From positions 24,240,244 through 24,304,243 of the forward strand of contig JAQNBH010000010.1 in the NCBI GenBank assembly GCA_028752905.1: a stretch of DNA of 64,000 nt, in the 5' to 3' direction. Positions 54,266 through 64,000 of the stretch are shown here, piece by piece; within the stretch, counting starts at the first letter, position 1, and every line of letters starts with the position of its first letter. A model generated the notes under the pieces. That model had not been told where the DNA came from and did not search any database. It was given only the letters and a program-made list of their open reading frames with translations. Source of the DNA: Cladorhizidae sp. MBARI D1340-BT2. Lineage: Eukaryota > Porifera > Demospongiae > Poecilosclerida > Cladorhizidae. Both the position numbers and the translations under genes were made by a program.

Positions 54266-55160
54266 ACTTAAGTGTTACAGTTCAATTGACTAAGCTAATC
54301 CAGTTGAGACACCTTTTTTGCAATGGAATTTCCACTCATGCAGTATGCATATACATGCTATATCTTGCTATATCTTCATTCATCATTAGCTCGCCATACA
54401 ATAATTCCTTCCTCCTCTGCCACCACTTCCCTTACCCAATTCCCTTACCCAATGCATGATGCACTCTCCCACCTCCTCCATCACTGCTCCACACCTTTCC
54501 CCCAACAGCAGTGCCACCTTGCCATCCTTACCCACTCTTCCTGTTCATCCAGTCACTGTCCAGCACCTTGTCATCCTTACCCACTCTTCCTGTTCATCCA
54601 GCCACTGTCCAGCACCTTGCCATCCTTACCCACTCTTCCTGTTCATCCAGCCACTGTCCAGCACCTACAATTCTACATATCTTATCCACTAGTCTAGTAC
54701 CAGCCAATCCCTCTCGAATTCCCCACACATCACCAAGCAATGTCCCACATCTTCCCCTGCTCCACTATCACACATTACTCATCTCCCATCGCTAATTATC
54801 CCACATCTCTTCTTATCCTCTGACAACCAAGCTGACGCAGTCCTCGGTCTAATTTGCAATCACACAACTTCCTGACTCTGCACGTGACATTCCTCTCCAA
54901 CCCTGCGCCATTTTTGCCTATTTGTAGAACAACGTACTCTCTCTGTTGACTTCCTCCTCCCCATCCTTTTCATTTCTAACCATCATCTTTTACAGTACGT
55001 ACTGATCCAACCTCATTGGCTCATATCCTCCTCAAGATCTCATACTCTTCCCGCCATCCTTTTCCTCTGTAATCTCTTAGTTTATTTACAATTATTTTCA
55101 CCAAATCTGCTCTCTTCCAACACCTCCAGTCCCTTCCCAAACAAAAATCTTCTCTCCTCT
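54266..55160. other. Intergenic, pyrimidine-rich, with a 49-bp tandem repeat
   Basis: 54512-54668 holds three copies of tgccatccttacccactctt, cctgttcatccagccactgt, ccagcacct. The surroundings are C/T-rich and of unknown origin. Confidence 0.75.
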
Positions 55161-55164
55161 CCTC

Positions 55165-55348
55165 CAGCTTCCTTCCACCCCATATCTCCCTGTATTTCCA
55201 CTCCTGCTACTGTATTATTTACGACCAGTAATCTCTTACCCACTCTCATCTGCGCCAACTCTTCCTCCACCCCATACCTCCCTGTATTGCCACTCCTGCT
55301 ACTGTATTATTTGCGACCAGTAATCTCTTACCCACTCTCATCTGCGCC
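55165..55348. repeat. Tandem duplication, about 88 bp x 2
   Basis: caccccatatctccctgtat ... accagtaatctcttacccac ... tctcatctgcgcca, repeated with three or four differences. Confidence 0.88.
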
Positions 55349-55690
55349 AGGAAATTGATTTTTTTAACCAATGCGTGTTTTAGTGCCTAATGAAAACACA
55401 TGTATAGAGTAGAGCTTCCTCTAGCTAATTTCAACTGTCTAATACTTTCCAAGTAGGAGCTAGAACTGTTGGGAATTTGGACATGCAGGCTTTGATGTCC
55501 CCAACTTTGACTGCCTGTACCTTGGGTATGGCTATACCTACACAACAGTTTTTAGTATTAAAAGAGAGCACATAGAGAGAGCCATCGTTTCAGCTATATA
55601 TCAAGTTCATACAATGAAGCCTGCAGAATCTACAGAATCTATGAAGCTCCAAAATTGGAACCGCATTTTTTTATAGAACCGCCCCCCCCC
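55349..55690. repeat. Fold-back element arm (family member 5)
   Basis: cctaatgaaaacacatgta, gcttcctctagc, aaagagagcacatagagaga and agaatctatgaagctccaa match the right halves of the other members; the left half is missing or diverged. Confidence 0.75.
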
Positions 55691-57300
55691 TTCTTGAGTA
55701 GTAAAGAACTACACTAGTGTCAAGTGTGAGGTTCAGGGTCTCCAGCGCTTTTAATCGCTTTTCCAACTTGTTTATTGTTATTGTCCACTACACTTATCAA
55801 CACATTCCTCATCTCATTGATATTTATTTAACCTACCCACATAAACCATGTTATCCACTTCACAAAATATCAGCACTTGCCATGTCTTGTTGCTATATTA
55901 TGGACTGTCCCCATATGGGGTCAGCTACGTAGCAGCCTCCTTCAATGACTTGGTGACAGTTGAGTTGAACAGGAGAACTCCACCAACCAGACAGCAGATG
56001 TTTTTGGTAAAGGATCAGCTACAACCTCCTTCAAGGACTTTGTAACAATTACCCAAGAGTGAGAACTCCACAAACCATGCAGAAGAACTGAGCACGTATA
56101 ATTCATTCTGTACCATGAGTAGTCTTGACCTTGAAACTGCGTGTGAGCTAGCTTGCTTGCACCATTGTCAAGTAACTTTAACTGCCCCACTCTTACACTG
56201 CCGAGAAACGGATAAGTCACTGCCAGTGTCTTTGGAACATTTTGAGTTCTGAGGTACCATGAATGGATGAATGTTTGCTTTAAGATAAAATTAAAAAAAG
56301 AAGCTGATTTAGAGATAAATCGATGATCATGTTATGATGTCAGCTGAGAGTAACCGTGCAAGACTATTATGGTTACACGAGAGGAAGGAAAGCGATAGAT
56401 ACAGAAGATGGATTTCAAGTGGTGTTACATTAAAAAAAAATTGCATTTGCACTACCAGTTTCCTACCTTGGTTTGCTTCCGTATTTTTGTCACTAATATC
56501 GGATGAAACCAGCTAGAAGCTGTCTGATTTGAATTTTAGCTGAAATATGAGGGGTTTTCCCTTTTGGGGGGCGGGGCAGGGGGGGGGGAGGGTTGTTGCT
56601 GTCTTCCATTTAAACTAGGGGTCAAACCAATATGGGAACTGCAACAGCTTTCCCCAATAACACGTGTTTCAGCGGTCGTAATCTCATAATAAATCAGTCG
56701 ATGTTTCTCCCAATGCTTATTACTAGACTCATTTGGTAAACATGGCCACCATCTCCATGGCAAAAGTCGAACTGCCTGCAACCTCCTCAGGATAGCCTAG
56801 TACAATACACTCTGAGGATCTGAAGCTACAAGATATTGTTTATCCGAAATACACACAGCACCACCATGATCTAAACATTGCTCAGCCTTCTCAACATAGC
56901 ACCACATGGCCATCTGATGGTGTGCATTAAAAAAATCACATGAAACTTCCAGACAGTACTTCTAGTTCCTGTTTGGAAGCTATCACTGATTCCCTCTAAT
57001 CTTGGCAAAAAATAAATAATGTGTCGTTCTAAGACCAGCGAGTTGTTGTTTATAGAGGCAGATCAGTTTGGATTTATTTTATTTTATCTGGTGCTATATT
57101 ATGCCCACCATATATATGGTATGTCTGCATCTGTCATTGCTTGTTGAAGTAGTTGATGGTTTGCTGACTCTCAGAATTGAATGGACGCAATGCACGTGTA
57201 ACCAAAGTGTCCAGCTTCACCTCGCACTTTCTCCCAGATGCACTCGAGGTAGAAAATGTTTTGCTGGAACCTCTTGTTTATTGTACGTGTGTGCGTGCGT
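55691..57300. other. Intergenic; one short duplication, no gene recognised
   Basis: About 55920-56065 contains two copies of an approximately 75-90 bp word (gatcagctacaacctccttca / gtcagctacgtagcagcctcc type). C and G homopolymers occur near 55681 and 56575. Confidence 0.5.
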
Positions 57301-59300
57301 GTATGCATGTGCGTGTGTGTGTGTGTGTGTGTGTGTAGTGTTTAGTTTCCTTCAGAACAACAGCAAGAGAATGTTCACACACCTATGTACTAGTCGTAAG
57401 TACAGTGTGGTTGTTATGAAGCCCCACTGGTTGGTAGGTAGACAATTGACTGATTGATTTTGGCGTGCATGGTTGTAATGAAAGAGGATGAGTGAGTCAG
57501 CCGGTTCCAACGTTACTGCCATTATTGTAACAAAATAAATAAAAAAATAGAAAAAAATTAATAAATTAATTTAAAAAAAATCTGTGTTATTTAAACTTGT
57601 ATGATAATTTCCGGCTGTTATCAAAAGGATTCTAATTTCAGTCAGATTTTAGGTTTTTAGTGCTAATGTTTGAATCGAAATACTTCTGTCTTCAGGGCAA
57701 ATGTATACACTTGCAAGTCAACGAAGTTCGTTGTTGTTTTTGTCACCAGAGAGAGGGAAGGATAGCCTGGTTTGGTTGGTGGAGGGGGGAAGGGAGGGGG
57801 AGGGGGGGGGGGGGTGATGGATAAGGGAGGTTCCATGGTTCGTGACACCAAGCCTTCCCTGCTAATTCGAATTCCCAACTGGCAACCGGACAATAATGGC
57901 CGAGATAGAGTGCGTTACAGAGTAGCAGCATAGACAACTACAATGAAGACTATCACCAACCACTTCTACTTCTTGGCTCTTGTTATCATCCATTGATGAT
58001 GATAGCTCTTTAGACATGCTCCACCAACCCTATAGCCAATCTTAAAGATGAGTCTTTCCTGAAATTTTAATAAAAGACCTGGTCTGCAATGTCGCGAATG
58101 TAATGCCAATTCCAGCACCCGCGAAACGAGAGGATTTAAACAGTTTAGTTCGACCATATCGGTTCACATGCACCATCAACATTAGAGAAAGGGCTGGGCA
58201 TCTAGGGGGTATAGGTTGGACTATGTTTCAGATAGAGCCAGCACCATAACCATTACCACTACGCCCACCTAAAATTAGCTGTAACCAAACTCATAGCTCC
58301 AGTCCTATCCCTAGGGCTAACAATACATATTTTATGATCCTCCCTGCCCCCCACCCCATGTGAAGTTTCCAACATCAAATGCACGCAATACAATGATGAG
58401 CTTCTGCCATATTGTGAGTCCGTGTCAGTAGCTCTAGAGCGGTGATGGTTTTCTGCAGTGGTGTTGGAGTATTCAACGATGCCATCTACATGATTTGATT
58501 AGCTAAGGAATTTGCATGAATATTTCGTTTCCGTTGCCAACCCTTTATCCACCCTGGGGGATGATCAGGGGCACTGCTGTGTGGGTGCATTTTGTCCTCT
58601 TAGCTTGTTCATGGCCGTGCATCAAGTAGGACATTGCGTGGGGAGGGGGGGATATCCAATGCAATGTTAACACACCCCCCTCCCCCCTGAGTTTCTATAT
58701 ACTGCCCACTGATGCAGCATGGTGGTGGATACACTTGGAAATAAAATGCTCTATTATCGTACCAGACCCCAACCCGATGTAGGTAAAGGGACATATCTTG
58801 CAAGACTACTTGAATGCTCCCTTGTTCCTGTTAACCGATTAATCCGATGTGGGCATATGGCATGTTCTCTGCCCACACCTTACCCATGATGTTATCAGTG
58901 GCTGCTGGGAAAGCCTTCTACATTAGAAAGCTCTAGTATTGCTACTCCATGCTATGCAAAATGTTGTTTGTTATGTTTGCCTGAGAAAAAAAAATTTGTT
59001 AAAAAAATAATAATAATAAATTATTTTTACCTCAAATGGACGTCACTCCAACAATTAAACAGGGGGAGGTGTTTTCACCGGAGCCACACAGAAGGCGTGT
59101 CCAGACTGCTATTGTGTAGTTGCTAGGCAGACTTTCACACAGAAGGAGAGAGTCTGGTCGAACTTACTCGTGGTTTTGTGTTCACATGCCAAGACAACCA
59201 TGGCGTGTGAAATTCCTGGCCTGCTTAATGGTTGGCACTAATGTAATTCTGTATGATAAAAAGTACCACAAGAGGCGTGATTATACTGCCACAGATTACC
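57301..59300. other. Intergenic; (GT)n and G-rich runs, no gene recognised
   Basis: (GT)n at 57312-57336 and a purine/G-rich tract at 57780-57815. A minus-strand frame near 58690-58795 (MSLYLHRVGVWYDNRAFY) follows a possible acceptor but has no partner. Confidence 0.45.
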
Positions 59301-59510
59301 TGCGACCATCCATGGATGTCCGGATTTCAAGTGCAATTGTCCACCTAATACTAATTCTACTCCCTCCTGACCCTACTTGGGCCATACGAATGCCCTGGCC
59401 CCCCAGCTCTGGCCCTACAACTTCACCCAGCAAGATTGTCATAGCCCTAGCCCTGACTAATATTAGGTGGACAACAGCTTTGAACTTTAGACTTCCATGG
59501 ATGGTCTCAG
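59301..59510. repeat. Palindromic MITE-like element, about 210 bp
   Basis: gaccatccatggatgtc and ttgtccacctaatacta on the left pair with taatattaggtggacaac and cttccatggatggtc on the right. Confidence 0.85.
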
Positions 59511-60410
59511 ATAATCTTTGTGTGGGTATATATGTGAAGAATTGGATCATATAACCCCTCCCAGTATGCAGGACAGATTATAAATAACATTCACTCTAAT
59601 TTTAGGAACAATGGCGCTTACTTCAGGAAGATCGATTTCATTGTCCTGCTGAGTACGTAGAAACAACTACAGTTGATGTCCGTAACGTCCTGGTGTAGAC
59701 AACTTCTGGGTAAAGGGCGTTATCTCATTCTATGTGTGTGTGTCATGCATGTGTGTGTCATGCATGTGTGTGTCATGCATGTGTGTGTCATGCATGTGTT
59801 CCACGGCGCATGCATTGCATGACAGGCAGGATTGGAATTCGCATCTCTACTAGTTGGTAATGCTTCCCACTTAGTTCCCGGGTAAAGTATGAAATCCCAC
59901 CAAGTGCCACCAAGAAACTTCAGTCAACACATTCTTGAGGTGGCACAATTATGCGATCATGTGGCGCAAGCTGTACCCTTTGTGATCCAGTGCACACGTA
60001 CAGGGATTCAAAGACATTGGATCTGGGTTCCATTCCAAAGATAATCCCAAAGAACTTAGTTGCAGTTACACCACAAAATGCTGACAATGAGTTTGTATTA
60101 ACAGCTACGGGAGGTGTTCTTGCTGAGAAAGGTGCCGTTGTTTTAACCCGTGAGCAAGACAATTGGAACTTCCCATTCTTGTGCAGGTATCAAGCCCTGC
60201 ATCTCTAGTGCAAGTTATGGTTGGAATGTTTACTCGGAGAATTTCACTTTTAAATAAACAAATAAACATGCAAACAACAATAAATTAGTTCTCTTTCCAA
60301 ACATTCCAAAGCCTTACAAGAGTCTAGCAAGCACTTCTAGCATGTAGAGAAGTGCTGATACTTGAGTTAGATGAACAGAACATTATGTGTCTAATATCTG
60401 CCTTTGGATA
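59511..60410. other. Intergenic with a short tgcat repeat; unassigned frame
   Basis: 59735-59800 has four copies of gtgtgtgtcatgcat. At 59951-60208 a plus-strand frame (LDLGSIPKIIPKNLVAVTPQ) is open; I do not recognise it and no splice or start context supports it. Confidence 0.45.
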
Positions 60411-60414
60411 TCGA

Positions 60415-60600
60415 GTGCTGTATATATATTTATATATGACTAATGGGGTTGTCCCTTTATATATATATGACTAATGGGGCTGTCCCTTTATATATTTGAC
60501 TAATGGTGTTGTCCCTATAGATATATAGATATATGCTGTCCCATATATAACTAGCTGTCCCCTTGGTATATATATATGAATAATGAGGCCGTCCCTAGGT
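60415..60600. repeat. AT-rich tandem repeat, about 35 bp x 5
   Basis: tatatatgactaatggggtt plus gtcccttta, increasingly degenerate to the right. Confidence 0.85.
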
Positions 60601-60920
60601 ATACACTACATAAAGTCTGATCAAAAGAATCACGAAATGTCCACTTTTTGCCTTTGATACGGCCTTCACAAAAAACATCCTATACGTCATTATGGAGTTT
60701 AGCATCCATCTCAATAGCTAAAGAAGTGATTTAGCTCTCTCATTATACCAGGCTCATTCCTGTCCTGTAAAACAGGTTCACTCTTAGTACAGGCAATTCT
60801 ACTATGCGCACTTCAGGTGTGAACATTAATGATCAAGCTGCCTCTGCAAACCCCGAAAGGCTGCAATTAACAAGTGTCAGTTGGTATTTGTCAAGACATG
60901 CTAAGCCTCTGATGTACCAG

Positions 60921-60993
60921 CCGAGCCCCTGGCAGGTAGAGCGCTGGTGTGGTTAATCTTACCAGCCATGGGGTGCATGTGTTCTATGACCAT
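60921..60993 (+). ncRNA. tRNA-like sequence (tRNA pseudogene or SINE head)
   Basis: ggcaggtagagcgctggt looks like the D arm plus the 5' anticodon stem of a tRNA (A box). gctgg pairs with ccagc across an enlarged loop, and ggggtgcatgtgttctatga resembles a decayed T arm (B box). The anticodon loop is too long and the acceptor stem is unclear, so a functional tRNA is unlikely. Confidence 0.35.
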
Positions 60994-61124
60994 GTTCTTT
61001 GCGTAGATGCGGCCCTGCGTATTGTGAGTGAGTTTGTGTAGTTATACATCACCTTGGTCGTGCGTGGTGTTTGTCAACGAGGAGGATGCACGCAGCTAGG
61101 CATTGACTTTTAGTCGTGACTTAC

Positions 61125-61238
61125 CTTATGCGATGGCCAAGCCTCTCCAGCAACTTGCAGACTTAGGGCCAACTGATCCAAATGTTTCCCAGCAACAGAG
61201 TGAAAATGGAGTGTTCCTACCACACTTGGGGTGTTTAT
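61125..61238 (-). CDS. Candidate exon of an unrecognised gene
   Basis: 38 codons, INTPSVVGTLHFHSVAGKHL and DQLALSLQVAGEAWPSHK, end at an excellent donor AAG|gtaagt. The acceptor is unclear: gtggag|ATA gives phase 0, with other AGs at about 61245-61258. It lies upstream of and on the same strand as UBXN6. I do not recognise the family and see no partner exon. Confidence 0.35.
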
Positions 61239-61750
61239 CTCCACTGGCAGCGGGACACTCCAACCCGTAAATTAAATGGTGTACATTATAAAGAAAATGT
61301 GTGATATGTATTATGCTCTTCATTCCACACGTAAGGATTCTGATTCAGTACAAAATTTAGTCTCTTCTTTATTGCAATAATTATGGGATGCCAATTCTGC
61401 CAGCATGGTTAAACACCCCCCCCCCCCCCAATTTTTTAAACGTTGAACATGCATGAAATATTATCTAAATGCCGTTCAGAGTACAGACATAACTTTAAAA
61501 CCTTTCTTGCCTCGAACAAACCTGCCATAACTCCTACCTCGCTAAAAGCACTCGAGTTACTCATAATAATTATGCAAACACTGCCATTAGAGCTGCAGGC
61601 TCCTAACACATTGGCAGAAGGCAGGGTTGGCGATAGATGACCTCTTGGTGGTTGCTTGGCAGTGATGATGATAGTCAATCTTGCCAGCATTTAGGGTGTG
61701 GGTAGTGTCCATGAACTTTCTGCTGTCCCACAGAAAGTATGTGGAGGAGC
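61239..61750. other. Intergenic or intronic, nothing recognised
   Basis: Short C homopolymer near 61417. Confidence 0.45.
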
Positions 61751-61754
61751 TATT

Positions 61755-61996
<242 letters not shown>

Positions 61997-62084
61997 ATTT
62001 ATGGAAACCACACACAACGGTCTTGTGAAACACATGGAGTTTAAAACCCAACAGACCAATCCTTCATCATTCATAGCAGGCCTA

Positions 62085-62895
62085 CATAACCCTCGCTCAT
62101 AGCAGGCCTCGCTCATAGCAGGCCTACATAACCATCGCTCATAGCAGGCCTACATAACCCTCGCTCACAGCAGGCCTACATAACCCTCGCTCACAGCAGG
62201 CCCACATAACCCTCGCTCACAGCAGGCCTACATAACCCTCGCTCATAGCAGGCTGCATAACCCTCGCTCACAGCAGGCCTATCGCTCATAGCAGGCCCAC
62301 ATAACCCTCGCTCATAGGCATACATAACCCTCACTCACAGCAGGCCTACATAACCCTCGCTCATAGCAGGCCTACATAACCCTCGCTCATAGCAGGCTGC
62401 ATAACCCTCGCTCACAGCAGGCCTACATAACCCTCGTTCATAGCAGGCCTACATAACCCTCGCTCATAGCAGGCCTGCATAACCCTCGCTCATAGAGCAG
62501 GCATGCATAACCCTCGCTCATAGAGCAGGCCAACATAACCCTCGCTCATAGAGCAGGCCTGCATAACCCTCGCTCATAGAGCAGGCCTACATAACCCTCG
62601 CTCATAGAGCAGGCCTACATAACCCTCACTCATAGCAGGCCTACATAACCCTCGCTCATAGCAGGCCTGCATAACCCTCGCTCATAGAGCAGGCCTACAT
62701 AACCCTCGCTCATAGAGCAGGCCTGCATAACCCTCGCTCATAGAGCAGGCCTCGCTCATAGAGCAGGCCTGCATAACCCTCGCTCATAGAGCAGGCCTAC
62801 ATAACCCTCGCTCATAGAGCAGGCCTGCATAACCCTCGCTCATAGAGCAGGCCTACATAACCCTCACTGATAGCAGGCCTGCATAACCCTCAGTC
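62085..62895. repeat. 28-32 bp minisatellite, about 28 copies
   Basis: cataaccctcgctcatagca plus ggcctg/cta. From about 62480 the units carry an extra ag (tagagcaggc), so two subtypes form separate blocks. Confidence 0.95.
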
Positions 62896-63594
62896 AGCAA
62901 TTTTATACTACCTTTGAACTCAACGGTATAAAACACTACTACGTAGTTCAACACCCTTCTAACTCAACACACAGGAATGCACAATCACAAGGCAGTATAG
63001 CCTTCCATGCCATACTGGTCCAACAATAGCAATACACGAACCATGTACACATACACATGCACACACATGCACACACATGCTAACCTAAGCCACATGCATG
63101 CACACACATGCATACACTAAAGTAAAGCACGCACCCACATGTTCAACTAAGCCACACCCATGCATGCACACACACACACATACATGCCTACTAAAACACA
63201 CATACACACACCTGTGATTTTAAATAACCATCAATTAACAGAATTAATTTCTTTTTTTTAACAGGGCATTTTTTTAATAGTTTACTCGACTCCATCATCA
63301 ATAGGGGGATATTGTTACTATAATATACTTCTTCGCAGTTCTTCTCTAGTAGTACTCTTGTAGTAATAGGCCCTTATTATATTTTCATTGCTTTCTACCA
63401 TTTGGTAGGTAAGGAAAATGCCATCTCATTGTTTGCTCTCTCTCACCATTGGGTCCAATTCTACCTTCTCATCATGCTTGAGCCTCCATGTCAAATAAGT
63501 TGGCTTAACTGAGGTACACTCTGGCTCGTGTCACCTCCTTGCCAGCTTTGAATGGCTGGCCAAATCCCTGACACATCACTATGAATCATCTCTC
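62896..63594. other. Intergenic; CA-rich and unrecognised
   Basis: acacatgcacacacatgc-type repeats at 63045-63205. No gene. Confidence 0.5.
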
Positions 63595-64000
63595 AATTCC
63601 CTGGACCTACACATGACTATGAGGAGTCCTTGTGCTCACCCTATGTTACAGTAGTGACTCAACACCTCCCTGGACCTACACATGACTATGAAGAGTCCTT
63701 GTGCTCACCCTATGTCACAGTAGAGACTCAATACCTCCCTGGACCTACACATGGCTATGAAGAGTCCTTGTGCTCACCCTATGCCACAGTAGTGACTCAA
63801 TACCTCCCTGGACCTACACATGACTATGAAGAGTCCTTGTGCTCACCCCATGTCACAGTAGTGACTCAATACCTCCCTGGACCTACACATGACTATGAAG
63901 AGTCCTTGTGCTCACCCCATGTCACAGTAGTGACTCAATACCTCCCTGGACCTACACATGACTATGAAGAGTCCTTGTGCTCACCCCATGTCACAGTAGC
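63595..64000. repeat. 69-bp minisatellite running off the right end
   Basis: The unit is tgactcaatacctccctgga, cctacacatgactatgaaga, gtccttgtgctcaccccatg, tcacagtag. Nearly six copies are visible with one to three differences each. Confidence 0.95.

Noticed and set aside
57068..57457. 129-codon plus-strand frame
   Set aside because: Spans a (GT)n run and shows no domain, conservation cue or splice context.
59120..59554. 144-codon plus-strand frame
   Set aside because: More than half lies in a palindromic MITE-like element.

Overview
The window is eukaryotic and almost certainly from an invertebrate animal. Coding sequence is in short exons with GT-AG boundaries. The mobile elements are BEL/Pao, Ty3/Gypsy, hAT and piggyBac, and the two recognisable host genes are animal/flagellate families. 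A marine invertebrate such as a sponge would fit, but the sequence alone does not settle the species. There are no operons, ribosome binding sites or CRISPR arrays.

Two host genes lie head-to-tail on the minus strand. UBXN6 (UBXD1, a p97/VCP cofactor) runs from 53399 down to 33041. I could assemble it completely from nine exons whose phases all agree (431 codons plus stop). TEX9 (a coiled-coil testis/cilium protein) starts at 32506, only about 535 bp past the UBXN6 stop. It runs down to at least 10214 in six phase-consistent exons; its 3' end is not in the window. Only about 2.2 kb of the window is host coding sequence. The other ~41 kb of the two gene bodies is intron, packed with minisatellites and transposon remains.

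Region by region: 1-9394 is a decayed BEL/Pao LTR retrotransposon (5' end outside the window) split by a hAT transposon at 3041-6495. 9395-32506 is TEX9 territory. It holds large tandem arrays (31-bp, 53-bp, 30-bp, 44-bp and 15-bp units), a hAT-type MITE and a broken piggyBac (22403-24880, flanked by TTAA). 32507-33040 is the intergenic gap with a short tandem repeat and the UBXN6 poly(A) signal. 33041-53399 is UBXN6 with 11-, 36-, 43-, 50-, 58- and 98-bp arrays and several copies of a fold-back element family. 53400-64000 is intergenic or belongs to an unseen gene. It holds a Gypsy integrase remnant, a tRNA-like sequence, one plausible but unrecognised minus-strand exon (about 61125-61238), long triplet microsatellites and two more minisatellites, one running off the right end.

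By adding up my array boundaries, tandem repeats make up roughly a quarter of the window. Several arrays run right up to splice sites. One 350-nt pyrimidine-rich array forms the acceptor region of a TEX9 exon. I found no new enzyme system. The most unusual features are the repeat architecture around splice sites, a phase-compatible alternative UBX exon candidate, and repeat families shared between the two genes' introns.
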